In this document: positions 34,962 to 46,858 of the stretch, one piece after another
Layout of the letters: the number at the start of each line of letters is the position of its first letter
Position numbering within the stretch: position 1 is the first letter of the stretch
Assembly: GCA_023101725.1 (NCBI GenBank)
Contig: JALJCO010013662.1
Location: 27,649 to 91,648 of the forward strand
Reading direction: 5' to 3'
Length of the DNA stretch: 64,000 bases
Origin: Atherinomorus stipes
Taxonomy: Eukaryota; Chordata; Actinopteri; Atheriniformes; Atherinidae
Position numbers and translations under genes: made by a program
Notes under the pieces: generated by a model
Seen by the model: only the letters and a program-made list of their open reading frames with translations
Told to the model about the DNA's origin: nothing
Databases searched by the model: none

Positions 34962-35245
34962 TATAGTAAGTAGGTAAGTAAGTAAAATTTATTTATAAAG
35001 CGCTTTTCACAGATAAAAATCACAAAGTGCTGTACATTAAGGATAACTGGTACAATAGAAAGACATAACATATTAAAAGGAAAATATAATAAGAAACATA
35101 AAAATAATAGAATAAAACCCAGTCAATCACAATCAAATCAACCAAAAGCTTTACTAAATAAAAACGTCTTCAGCTGTTTTTTTTAAAGATATAAAGTATT
35201 CTGAACTACTGAAAATGCTTTGCTTTAATGGGATTAGGAAGTAGG
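34962..35245 (-). mobile_element. LINE 3' tail fragment (L2-like)
   Basis: On the minus strand it contains GCACTTTGTGATTTTTATC and TTTATAAATAAAT, and ends in TTAC repeats. This is the usual layout of an L2-like 3' UTR. No protein-coding part remains. Confidence 0.6.
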
Positions 35246-35321
35246 AGGTGTGTGAGTGGAGGCAGAACCCTTTAGTGGTGATACACGCTAAAAACAGATT
35301 AATTTAGCCAGTTTGATTGGT

Positions 35322-35654
35322 AGTTATGTGTCCAACCAATCTTTTGGCTCATTTGCATTTTGTACAGCATTAACCAGGAGACTTGTTTGTAGTATCGACC
35401 TGTATTTGTCTAGTATGTTACAAGTCTTGTATCTTTGTACTGTATATCTGTTGTTTACAAAAATAATAATAAAAAAAAAACCCACTTTGATTATTATCAT
35501 TTGGTTGTTGTAACCAAGAGTTTCGTTATATTAACCAATATTTTAACCAATAATTTGGTCAAAGTGACCAGTGTTGGTTAATTTTACCATATATTGGTAA
35601 TCTAACCAATCTTTTTTGGTTAAAACAACCAAAAGATTGGTCGGACACATAACT
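35322..35654. mobile_element. MITE with about 27-bp TIRs
   Basis: Left end AGTTATGTGTCCAACCAATC and right end GATTGGTCGGACACATAACT are inverted copies with one mismatch. The interior has TTGGTTA and TAACCAA repeats. The target duplication is not clear. Confidence 0.7.
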
Positions 35655-35761
35655 CTATCTCTACTATCTCTCTATTTATCTCTGATACTTACAGACATGG
35701 TGAAATACAGAGCCCTGATTTCCCCTTGGGGATCATAACAGTATCTAAAACATTCAACCTA

Positions 35762-36575
35762 TAAGTATACTTTAAAGTGTACTTACTAAAAGTAAGCTTG
35801 AAGTTTTAGTACAAGTACACTCACCAAGGTTATTATAGTTAACTAAAACTTACGAAAAAATGAAAACTAAAATTGAAAAAACATTTCAGTTAACTGAAAA
35901 TAAAAACGACAGTTTCTAACAAAACGATATCTAACTGAAACTGTATCATTTCTTTGCAAAACTAACTAAAACAAACTAAAATTATTGCAGAAACATTCTT
36001 AGTTTTAGTCTTTGTAAATTAATATACTACATCAGCCTTTTGGGTTGATTTGAAATCTATTTCTACTTAACCTTTTTACTTTGCTCTACTGGTGACTTTC
36101 TGATGATTTTGAATGTGACACCAGACAAACACCTATAATTTACTGAAAAGAAAAACCCCCAAAACTAAAACGAACACTGAAACTAATAAAAACTAAACTA
36201 AAACTAAACATTTTCCAAAAATAGAAACCAATAAAAACTAGCAAATCTGCTCAAAAAACTAAATAAAACTAACTGAATTGAAAAACAAAAAGTCAAAAAG
36301 AAATGAAAACTAAAACTAATTAAAAACCAAAACTTTTATAACGTTGACACTCACAGTATACCAGAAGATTACCTTAAGAACACTTAAAAGTATACTTTGA
36401 AATACTTAAATTGGGCCAATTTAGTCCCAAGAAGTACACTTCTTAGTATACTGGTAGTACACTGATAGCAGTGTACTTGATAAATAAAAGTACACCTGTG
36501 GCATATACTTTAGTATACTTGAGAATACTTAATGACATGTACTTGAGCAGTACTTCTTTTTGGTAAGGGAGCGTG
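35762..36575. mobile_element. AAGTATACTT-rich MITE, interrupted
   Basis: Sequence with many AAGTATACTT and AGTACAC palindromic motifs on both sides of a younger insertion (35825-36346). The ends are approximate. Confidence 0.6.
35825..36346. mobile_element. hAT-type MITE, ACTAAAACTAA-rich family, copy 2
   Basis: Starts CAAGGTTATTATAGTTAAC and ends TATAACGTTG. Flanked by the exact 8-bp duplication ACACTCAC (35817-35824 and 36347-36354). Same length and interior as the copy at 30490-31010. Confidence 0.88.
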
Positions 36576-36793
36576 AATATCTGGATTGACAAGGTTGGAC
36601 AACGTCTGGGGTCATGATAACCGCTGATCGTGAAAAAATCTAAATATCTGGCGCAGGAGTGATGCAGAAATGTTACTGGGGGGTTCGTGCACGTATGAAC
36701 TCCTGAAAATAAGGTCCAGGATGAAAAAAAGAAACTTGTCCTTTAATTTGACCCAGTGTTTGAGTAAATGTGTAACCCATCCAGTCAGGTTAA

Positions 36794-37937
36794 AGGAATA
36801 GTACACCCAAAGAAAGATGGTCCTTCAGTCTGGGGTGGGGTGGTGGGGGGTCGTTTTCCCCCAACTTTCATATAATGGAGCTCGCCGGGGTCCGAGCCAA
36901 AAAGGTCCATTAAAGTCCACAAAAACTTGTCAATATTCCTCCATACTACTCGTCCAATGTAATCCAAGTGTCCTGAGTGGGTAGCGTCCAGAATTTACTG
37001 GAACTGACATCATTTAGTAGATTTTTAGAGCATAAACAGTAGAACATCGCAGTTTTTATTTGCACGTTTGTGCGTGTTCATGACACTATGGAAACCTGAG
37101 CCTCTGCGTTCAGAGCCTACTCTGCTGATAATACAAGCTTAGAAGAAGAAATTCTATTTACATTGTGCTAAGAGCGACAGAGATGCAGACAAACACAAGA
37201 AGGGTTGATGTTAGCTCGTTTTTATCAGTTCATAAATATTGCTGAGTTAAGCCGGACTGTGTCGCGCTCTGAGCTAGAAATGATCATTCCTGCTTTTATG
37301 TCCTCACGTTTGGACGAGTGTGATGCCGTTTTTACCCGTCTCAAGAAGAAACCTCTGGAACCTCTTCAGGTTGTACAGAACGCTGCTGCAAGGCTCTTCA
37401 CCAGATCTCCAGAATATTCACATGCTACTCTGATACACAGCTGCTCTGGCTGCCTATCCACCAGAGTCATTACAAAACTCTGGTTTTAACTCCAGAACTC
37501 TGCATGTTCAAGCCCCAGTTCACCTGGATGAACTTTTGGAATCGTATGTCCCAGGTAGACCACCGAGGCCATGTCATCAGGATCTGCTTGTGGTGCAGCG
37601 TACACGCTTAAAAAGCAAAGGTGACAGAGCGTTTGGAGCCGGGGCCCCGACACTCTGCAGTTCCCGTCCTCCTCTGCTGAGGCTTCCGTAGTGTTGTGAA
37701 CTCATATGGATCATATGCATCTGGGAAGTGCGATGTTCTACTGTTTAGGCTCTAAAAATCTACAAAATGATGTCGTTTCCAGTAAATTCTGGACGCTACC
37801 CACTCAGGACACTTGGATTACATTGGACGAGCAGTATGGAGGAATATTGACACGTTTTTGTGGACTTTTATGGACCTTTTTGGCTCGGACCCCGGTGAAC
37901 TCCATTATATGAAAGTTGGGGGGAAACGACCCCCCCT
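36794..37937. mobile_element. TTAA-flanked fold-back element (Angel-like) with a captured LINE piece
   Basis: TTAA flanks at 36790-36793 and 37938-37941. The left end reads AGGAATAGTACACCCAAAG, which recalls the Angel family of zebrafish. The arms share a long inverted block (about 36846-37052 against 37720-37930). The right tip is shorter than the left. A LINE RT fragment occupies the loop. Confidence 0.72.
37205..37700 (+). mobile_element. LINE RT C-terminal fragment inside the fold-back element
   Basis: Translation gives SSRLDECDAVFTRLKKKPLE and VVQNAAARLFTRSPEYSHAT, the C-terminal region of an L2/CR1-like RT protein, with a later frame change. It has no start or tail of its own. Confidence 0.72.
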
Positions 37938-37999
37938 TTAAAACACAACCCGTTCTGTTGGGTGGACTTTACTACCGCTAGGTCGGTGCTGTATTGACC

Positions 38000-39395
38000 C
38001 AGCAGTCCATGTCCCCTCACTGGACTCAGTCTGAGACCAGTCCACGTCCCAGTCCACGTCCCCTCACTGGACTCAGTCTGAGACCAGTCCACGTCCCAGT
38101 CCATGTCCCCTCGCTGGACTCAGTCTGAGACCAGTCCACGTCCCAGTCCACTTCCCCTCACTGGACTTAGTCGGAGACCAGTCCAGGTCCCAGTCCACGT
38201 CCCCTCGCTGGACTCAGTCTCAGACAGGTCCACGTCCTCTCGTTTGACTTTGTTGGAGACCAGTCCACGTCCCCTTGCTGGACTCAGTCTCAGACCAGTC
38301 CATGTCCCAGTCCACATCCCCTCACTGGACTCAGTTGGAGACCAGACCACGTCCCCTTGCTGGACTCAGTTTCAGACCAGTCCATGTCCCAGTCCACATC
38401 CTCTCACTGGACTCAGTTGGAGACCAGTCCACGTCCCAGTCCACGTCCCCTCGCTGGACTTTGTCGGAGACCAGTCCACGTCCCCTCGCTGGACTTTGTC
38501 GGAGACCAGTCCACGTCCCAGTCCACTTCCCCTCGCTGGACTCAGTCTCAGACCAGTCCACGTCCCCTTGCTGTCCCCTCGCTGGACTCAGTCTCAGACT
38601 AGTCCATGTCCCCTTGCTGTCCCCTCACTCCCAGACCAGTCCACGTCCCAGTCCATGTCCCTCGCTGGACTCAGGTGGAGACCAGTCCACGTCCCAGTCC
38701 ACGTCCCCTTGCTGGACTTTGTCGGAGACCAGTCCACGTCCCAGACCACGTCCCCTTGCTGGACTCAGACCAGTCCACGTCCCCTCACTGGACTCAGTTG
38801 GAGACCAGTCCACATCCCAGTCCACGTCCCCCCCCTGGACTCAGTCTCAGACCAGTCCATGTCCCAGTCCACGTCCCCTCACTGGACTCAGTTGGAGACC
38901 AGACCACGTCCCCTTGCTGGACTCAGTCTCAGACCAGTCCACGTCCCAGTCCACGTCCCCTTGCTGGACTCAGTCTCAGACCAGTCCACGTCCCCTCGCT
39001 GGACTCAGTCTCAGACCAGTCTATGTCCCAGTCCACTTCCCCTTGCTTGACTCAGTCTCAGACCAGTCCACTTCCCCTCGCTGGACTCAGTCTCAGACTA
39101 GTCCATGTCCCCTTGCTGTCCCCTCACTCTCAGACCAGTCCACGTCCACGTCCTAGTCCATGTCCCTCGCTGGACTCAGGTGGAGACCAGTCCACGTCCC
39201 CTTGCTGGACTTTGTCTGAGACCAGTCCACGTTCCAGTCCACTTCCCCTCGCTGGACTCAGTCTCAGACCAGTCCACGTCCCCTTGCTGGACTTTGTCTG
39301 AGACCAGTCCACGTCCCAGTCCACGTCCCAGTCCACGTCCCCTTGCTGGACTCAGTCTCAGACCAGTCCACGTCCCAGTCCACGTCCCCTTTCTG
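38000..39395. repeat. 47-bp minisatellite
   Basis: The unit contains CTGGACTCAGTCTCAGACCA followed by one or two copies of GTCCACGTCCCA/C. Units vary (about 34-47 bp) by loss of the 12-bp GTCCACGTCCCA subunit. Long frames on both strands are a result of the repeat having no stop codon, not of genes. Confidence 0.92.
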
Positions 39396-39990
39396 GACCT
39401 GGTCAGGTCTGGTCTGGTTCTGACCTTTGATGAAGTGGCTGGGACATGTGAAGACCTGAAGCTGAGGTGGAGCTGGATGGACCGGTGTGATGGACTGGAG
39501 CTGCTGCAGACTAGATGGAGGTGTCGAGTTTCCGGGACAGAAACACGCTGCAGATCAACTTTCCTCCGCTTTCACCTCCTGAAAGTCAAGCGGCCTCAGA
39601 AAACTGTCGTCTTCACGTCTCATGTTGTCCCCCGAGGACAGACGGACGGAAGAAGGATGGCGTGGCAGCTGTGATGGGCTCCAGATGTTGGGAGGACACT
39701 CGTGTTTGTGCCTGCGGTGCTCCAGCCTCACGAACATGGCAGCGCCACACTTCCTGACATCTGATCAGCCAAATGTCCCAGAAGAATCAGTGTGTGACCT
39801 CATCAGCTCCTCCGGTTACTGAGAAGTTCTGCCACAGTTATTTTCTACTCGGCCCTCCGGCTTTTTATTAAAAATGGAAAACAAGTCCACATCCGGGCAG
39901 AAAGACAAACCCACTTAGAGGTCAGAGCCGCTCTTTCAGCAGATCTCTGGAAAACTGAGGCCATCCGTGCTGCAGCAGCATGCTCATCAG
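39396..39990. other. Unassigned spacer between minisatellites
   Basis: About 600 bp with no recognisable gene or element. Confidence 0.4.
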
Positions 39991-41541
39991 GATGAGGAAC
40001 CCTGCAACTGCAGTCTGGAGGATTCTCCACCAGGATGAGGAACCCTGCAACTGCAGTCTGGAGGATTCTCCACCAGGATGAGGAACCCTGCAACTGCAGT
40101 CTGGAGGATTCTCCACCAGGATGAGGAACCCTACAACAACAGTCTGGAGGATTCTCCACCAGGATGAGGAACCCTGCAACTGCAGTCTGGAGGATTCTCC
40201 ACCAGGATGAGGAACCCTGCAACTGCAGTCTGGAGGATTCTCCACCAGGATGAGGAACCCTGCAACTGCAGTCTGGAGGATTCTCCACCAGGATGAGGAA
40301 CCCTGCAACTGCAGTCTGGAGGATTCTCCACCAGGATGAGGAACCCTGCAACTGCAGTCTGGAGGATTCTCCACCACGATGAGGAACCCTGCAACTGCAG
40401 TCTGGAGGATTCTCCACCAGGATGAGGAACCCCTGCAACTGCAGTCTGGAGGATTCTCCACCAGGATGAGGAACCCTGCAACTGCAGTCTGGAGGATTCT
40501 CCACCAGGATGAGGAACCCTGCAACTGCAGTCTGGAGGATTCTCCACCAGGATGAGGAACCCTGCAACTGCAGTCTGGAGGATTCTCCACCAGGATGAGG
40601 AACCCTGCAACTGCAGTCTGGAGGATTCTCCACCAGAATGAGGAACCCTGCAACTGCAGTCTGGAGGATTCTCCACCAGAATGAGGAACCCTGCAACTGC
40701 AGTCTGGAGGATTCTCCACCACGATGCGGAACCCTGCAACTGCAGTCTGGAGGATTCTCCACCAGGATGAGGAACCCTGCAACTGCAGTCTGGAGGATTC
40801 TCCACCAGGATGAGGAACCCTGCAACTGCAGTCTGGAGGATTCTCCACCAGGATGAGGAACCCTGCAACTGCAGTCTGGAGGATTCTCCACCAGAATGAG
40901 GAACCCTGCAACTGCAGTCTGGAGGATTCTCCACCAGGATGAGGAACCCTGCAACTGCAGTCTGGAGGATTCTCCACCACGATGCGGAACCCTGCAACTG
41001 CAGTCTGGAGGATTCTCCACCAGGATGAGGAACCCTGCAACTGCAGTCTGGAAGATTCTCCACCACGATGAGGAACCCTGCAACTGCAGTCTGGAGGATT
41101 CTCCACCAGGATGAGGAACCCTGCAACTGCAGTCTGGAGGATTCTCCACCAGGATGAGGAACCCTGCAACTGCAGTCTGGAGGATTCTCCACCAGGATGA
41201 GGAACCCTGCAACTGCAGTCTGGAGGATTCTCCACCACGATGCGGAACCCTGCAACTGCAGTCTGGAGGATTCTCCACCAGGATGAGGAACCCTGCAACT
41301 GCAGTCTGGAAGATTCTCCGCCAGGATCAGGAACCCTGCAACCGCAGTCTGGAAGATTCTCCGCCAGGATGAGGAACCCTGCAACAGCAGTCTGGAGGAT
41401 TCTCCACCAGGATGAGGAACCCTGCAACAGCAGTCTGGAAGATTCTCCGCCAGGATGAGGAACCCTGCAACAGCAGTCTGGAAGATTCTCCACCAGGATG
41501 AGGAACCCTGTAATCGCAGTCTGGAGGATTCACCACCAGCA
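39991..41541. repeat. 43-bp minisatellite
   Basis: About 36 copies of a 43-base unit containing GATGAGGAACCCTGCAACTG and CTGGAGGATTCTCCACCAG. Most units differ by 0-2 bases. The unit has no stop in any minus-strand frame and 43 is not a multiple of three, so all three minus-strand frames remain open for more than 1.2 kb. This explains the long ORFs here. Confidence 0.95.
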
Positions 41542-41754
41542 GATTACCCGGGGAGGGTGTCAGGATTGGGTATAAAAGCAACATTGTTTAACAAGGATGG
41601 GTGGTGGCCAAGGGACAAACTCCGCTGGACAAGAAGGAGGCTACTTCTGCGCTGCCCAAAAACTGTAGTTCTCCCTTCATCCACCAGGGGCTTCAACACA
41701 GAGCAAATCCCCACAGACTCCCAGGTTATAAAGATCAACTTCACAGCACAAATA

Positions 41755-42345
41755 AACATGTTCACAGTCGAAAAAACATGTTGACAGAGGAAATAAATGT
41801 TTACAACAGAAATAAACATGTTTACAACAGAATTAACATGTTTATAGCAGAAATAAACATGTTTACTGAGGATATAAACATGTTTATTGAGGAAATAAAC
41901 ACGTTTACAGCAGAAATAAACATGTTTACTGAGGATATAAACATGTTTATTGAGGAAATAAACACGTTTACAGCAGAAATAAACATGTTAACAACAGAAA
42001 TAAACATGTTTACAGCAGAAATTAACAAGTTTACTGCTGAAATAAACATGCTTTCTGCAGAATTAAACACAGAGTAGTAATAAACATGTTACAGCAGAAA
42101 TAAACATGTTCACAGCAGAAATAAACATCTTTACAGCAGAAATAAAAACATTTACAGCAGAAATAAACATGTTTTACAGCAGGAATAAACATGTTTACAT
42201 TAGAAATAAACATGTTTACAGCAGAATAAACATGTTTACAGTAGAAGTAAACATGTTTACAGCAGAATAAACATGTTTACAGCAGAAATAGACATGTTTA
42301 CAGCAGAATAAACATGTTTACAGCAGAAATAAACATGTTTACAGT
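41755..42345. repeat. 21-bp tandem repeat
   Basis: Unit about AAATAAACATGTTTACAGCA plus one base, about 27 copies with variants. The core AAACATGTTT is a perfect palindrome in most units. Confidence 0.93.
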
Positions 42346-43350
42346 TTGGTTCAAACATCATTTTAGGTTTTATAGGTCAAGTTTACCTTCATATCAACTG
42401 TGAGGGAGGTGAACTCATCCGTTTAGATGTTATTTAATCTTGAAATCTTGAAAACCACTCAGGAGGCTAATTTTTGTTAGCTCCTGTTAGCTTCGAGTTA
42501 GCTCAGTTAGCATTTAGCCCAGAGTACGTCAGCTGTCAATCATTTGCCCCAAGTCCGCGTTGTGCCTATTTTAGTATTTTACGGGACTGACGACACACAT
42601 GACACGGCCACCTGGCTTCACTGTCGTCTATTCAGACGGAACCGGATACAACAGCCATGTTTTCTAGTCTTTGGTTGAGGCTTACTGCTTGGTTTAATTC
42701 AGTTTGCATGGTGCAGATTCACAACAACCATCGCCTGACAAACAAACAAATTCAAGCCTTTTACAGGTAAAAAAAAATTTAAATTCAACACAGCTCATGA
42801 TCTGAAATGAAAACTGATGTTAGAAAAGATTTCATGAGACTGGAAATCAGGACCAGCGGAGTTTCCGTTGACAAAGTTTTCACATGCTGGGAGTTCGTAG
42901 GTGAGAGCAGATAGAACTTAACATACACAGTCTTCCAGAAACTTCTCAGCCCAGTGTCACCTGGGCTGAGAACGGTTCTGAATGTTCCTGCTGCAGAACA
43001 TCAGCTTCTCTCATCTGCTCAGTCATACAGCCAGTTATGTGTGCAAGACAAGCGGAGTAAATCAAAATATAGAGACATGCGTTTAAAGACACTCAAAGTA
43101 ACTTTTAGACCTTAAAAATCTGCGTTTTTGACTCCTTCTGATGTCACACCAACATTTATTCTGTGCATTTCTGAGCCGTCACTCCCCAGCAGCATCCCGA
43201 TGCTCAGAAACAGCAGCATGTAAGTTTCCATCCAGGACGTTCCAGCACCGCGTCACGTACTCGCAACTGGACATGAACCAGACATGAACACAGCCGGTCT
43301 TTGAACGCATCACATACTAGCAAACGGACATGAACCAGATATGAAATGAG
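42346..43350. other. Unassigned 1-kb spacer
   Basis: No recognisable gene. A run of GTTAGCT-type words near 42470-42520 is the only local pattern. Confidence 0.4.
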
Positions 43351-43354
43351 TCGT

Positions 43355-44895
43355 CAGAGTATTTCTGCAGAGAAATCAGAATATTTCTGCAGAGTGATCA
43401 GAGTATTTTTTCAAAGTCATCACATTATTTCTGCATAATCATCGGATTATTTCAGCGGAGTAATCAGAGTATTTTTGGAGAGTAATCAGAATTTTTTTGC
43501 AGAGCAATAAGAGTATTTTTAAAATCATCAGAGTATTTTTTCAGAGTAATCAAAGCATTCCTGCCGAGTCATCAGAGTATATTTTCAGAGTAATCAGAGT
43601 ATTTTTGCAGATAAAGAGAATTTTAAAGTCATCACATTATTTCTGCAGAGTAATCAGAGTTTTTCTGCAAAGTCATTAGGAGTATTTTTGCAGAGTAATC
43701 AGAATATTTCCACAGAGTCATCACAGTTTTTGTGCAGAGTCAAAGTATTATTGCATAGTCATCATAGTATTTCTTCAGATTAATCAGGGTATTTCTGCAG
43801 AGTAATCAGAGTATTTCTGCAAAGTAATCAGAGTATTTCTGCAGTCATCAAAGTATTCAGAGTTTTCAAAGTATTTCTGCAAAGTTAGAGTATTTCTGCA
43901 GTCAGAGTATTTCTGCAGTCATCAGAGTATTTTTGCAGAGTTATCAGAATATTTTTGCCGAGAAAGTAGAGTATTGTTCAGTCATCAGAGTATTGTTGCA
44001 GTCAGAGTATTTTTGCAGTCATCAAAGTATTCCTGCAGTATCATCACAGTATTTGTGCAGAGTCAAAGTATTATTGCATAGTCATCCTAGTATTTCTTCA
44101 GATTAATCAGGGTATTTCTTCAGAGTAATCAGAGTATTTCTGTAAAGTAATCAGAGTATTTCTGCAGTCATCAAAGTATTTCTTCAGAGTTTTCAAAGTA
44201 TTTCTGCAGAGTCATCAGAGTATTTCTGCAGTCATCAGAGTATTTTTGCAGAGTTATCAGAATATTTTTGCCGAGAAAGTAGAGTATTGTTCAGTCATCA
44301 GAGTATTGTTGCAGTCAGAGTATTTTTGCAGAGTCATCAAAGTATTTCTGCAGAGTAATCAGAGCATTTCTGCAGAGTCAGAGTATTTTTGGAGTCAGAA
44401 TATTTCTGCAGTCATCAAATTATTTCTGCAGAGTAATCAGGGTATTTCTGCAGAGTAATCAGAGTATTTCTGCAGACTAATCAGAGTATTTTTGCAGTCA
44501 TCAGAGTATTTTTGCAAAGTAAACAGAGTATTTCTGCAGAGTCATCAATGTATTTCTGCAGAGTTGGAATATTTCTGCAGAGTAATCAGAGCACCTCTGC
44601 TAAGTAATTAGAGTATTTCTGCAGTCATCAAAGTATTTCTTCAGAGTAATCAAAGTTTTTCTGCAAAGTAATCAGAGTATTTCTGCAGAGTAATCAGAGT
44701 ATCTCTGCAAAAAATCTGAGTATTTCTGCAGAGTCATCAGAGTTTTTCTGCAGAGTCATCAGAGTATTTTTGCAGACTAATCAGTGTTGTTGCAGTCAAG
44801 AGTATTTTTGCAGTCATCACATTATTTCTGCAGAGTAATCAGAGTATTTTTGCAGAGTTATCAGAGTATTTCTGCAGACTTAGCAGAGTATTTTT
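43355..44895. repeat. 22-24-bp degenerate tandem repeat
   Basis: Unit built from GAGTATTTCTGCAGAGTAAT and close variants (AGTCATCA, TTTTTGCAG). About 65 diverged copies. Part of the array (about 43735-43990 and 44045-44300) is itself duplicated as a block of about 310 bp. Confidence 0.92.
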
Positions 44896-45699
44896 GCATC
44901 AGAGAGTCATCTCACTCAGGGTGGAGTCTCTGAGTTGTGTGTCTGGGAGGACGGTCCTCCCAGACTGGACTGTGTGGACGGCTGGTTGGTCCAGGACGGT
45001 CTGGGTGCTGTGTCTGGTGGAGCTGTCCCTTCATGCTCAGGAACTGCTGCATCACTGCAGTCTGTACAGGAGGTCCTGGCACCCCCCGGAGGCCATGTCC
45101 GTCTGCTCTCTGATCGGCACGTCTCATCGCCCCCCCAGGCCTCGTCATCATCATCATGATCGGCCAGATGAGGCGCCGCCTATCACAGCGGGAAGGGTCG
45201 GATTCTCCTGCAGGCGTCTCTGACGTTCACTCCAATTTCATTCCTACAGCTGCGCTCAGGAACCCAAGGATCAGGAGGAGACTCGGGCTGGATGTGAAAC
45301 CCCCTCATCAGTTTCTGCTTAAGCAGATTTTAAGATCTCATGAAGTTTCCACATCCTAACCTGGAAAAAAGATAGCACAGAGACTGTGTTTCACTTGAAT
45401 GTACCTGCAGGAAATATTACGTCAGACCCGTCCTTTAGAACCAGTCTCACTGGTGGAAATTTGAATCCTTCAATAAAAAGCAAAGTGAGTGGAGAAGAAA
45501 TTCTCTGCTCAGCTTCAGATTTCTGAGATAAAAACCTGCAGCAGAGTTAGAAGACATAGAAACAAAGTTATTCACCTTCTGATCCTACAGAAGAGGACTG
45601 GGACCACTGATGGAAAAAGTTCTGAGGAAAAAGTCAGAATTCTGACTGCAGACGGGTATTTTCACCAATTTTGGCACATTTTTACCACGTCAACAACAG
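44896..45699. other. Unassigned, GC-richer stretch
   Basis: 44,900-45,300 is richer in GC than its surroundings and has several short open frames, but none resembles a known family and no splice-consistent model was found. Confidence 0.35.
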
Positions 45700-46065
45700 C
45701 ACTATCTCATGTTCAAGATCAAGAAAGCTGGTTCTGTGCTGGGGAGAACTCTGGAGCCAATCGTTCAGAAAAGAATGCTGCACAAGCTGATGAAGATGAT
45801 GGAGGACTCTTCCTCCTCTCCTCAACACGGTGAAGAATCAACAGAGTGTGTTCAGTGGGAGGCTGCGTCAGGTTCACTGTAGGACGGAGAGATACAGAAG
45901 TTCATTCCTGCAGCAGCATCACACTGAAGAACAAGACTGACTGATTATTGTTATATTTCTGTTATATTATCATTTCATATAAATGTTATATTGTTTAAAA
46001 AAAAATGAGTGAGCTTTTTACAATGCTGAATTTCTCTTCTGGGATGAATAAAGTATTTTTCATTT
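45700..46065 (+). mobile_element. Rex1-like LINE 3' end, second copy
   Basis: Closely matches the reverse complement of about 14570-14940, including AAGAATGCTGCACAAGCTGA and the terminal TTTTACAATGCTGAATTTC. 5' truncated, as is usual for LINEs. Confidence 0.85.
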
Positions 46066-46319
46066 AATTGAATTCAGATTGTGCCACAATCTTCAATGAA
46101 GGCTAAAATAAAAGAAGACAAGATGTCCGTATACTTTTTGGTCTTGAATTGCTTTAATAAATCTTCATCTCAGGGATCCATACAAAAGCACTGTGAGAGC
46201 ACAGACCTCTGCCAGGCAGCTCATGTCCCCTCATATTGTGACTAACAACAGAAACTTCTTCTCCTGCATTTATTTCATCTCCATCATTGAATTCCTTGAG
46301 CATGAAAACATTCAGTTCA

Positions 46320-46620
46320 ACTTCAATTTAATTCAACTTTATTTATATAGGGTCCATTCATGGCAGTGTCACCTCAGGACGCTTAAACAGACAGAAAAGT
46401 TCAGGTCAGATTCATAACAGCCTAGCTAAGAAAACCAACAGATTGGATGGAATCTGGACTTGACCCGGTCCAATCCCCCATCCTGAGCAAGCACGGAGGG
46501 GTGGCGACAGGGGGAAGGAAAACACCCTTTTAACAGGGAGGAAAAACCTCTGTCAGAACCCGGCTCAGGTAGGGCGGCCATCTGCCTCGACCGGCTGGAA
46601 TCCCAGCAGCATCTGGAATC
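46320..46620. repeat. Interspersed repeat of percomorph type
   Basis: Begins ATTCAACTTTATTTATATAG and contains GAGGAAAAACCTCTGTCAG and GGCGGCCATCTGCCTCGACC, phrases I recall as frequent in percomorph fish genomes. The class (SINE or LINE tail) is not settled. Confidence 0.5.
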
Positions 46621-46858
46621 ATGCTTATATCACGAATTACTTCAACAGTTATTTCCAAACATCCATATTTCCATGATGGTGGTTTTCTTCTGGATGTAGC
46701 CCCATTGCTGTTGAAGATGCATCAGTTCTGTTGACAAACTCCTGATTCAGCAGAGTCTTGACTACATTTTGGTGTTAGTCGCATGTCTGTTTCTTCATTT
46801 GTTTCCTTTCAGCATTGAAAATTCCAACCACTCCCTTATTTTTGTGTTCTGGATCATG

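Noticed and set aside
38103..39301. Several 200-300-codon Ser/Pro/His-rich frames on the plus strand
   Set aside because: They come from the 47-bp minisatellite and overlap in several frames with the same kind of sequence. No independent coding evidence.
39845..41493. Very long open frames (over 400 codons) on the minus strand
   Set aside because: They are produced by a 43-bp tandem repeat without stop codons. All three minus frames are open at once, and the frames have no start context or domain.
43355..44895. CRISPR-like direct repeats
   Set aside because: Units of 22-24 bp are contiguous and degenerate with no unique spacers, and the host is a vertebrate. It is a minisatellite.
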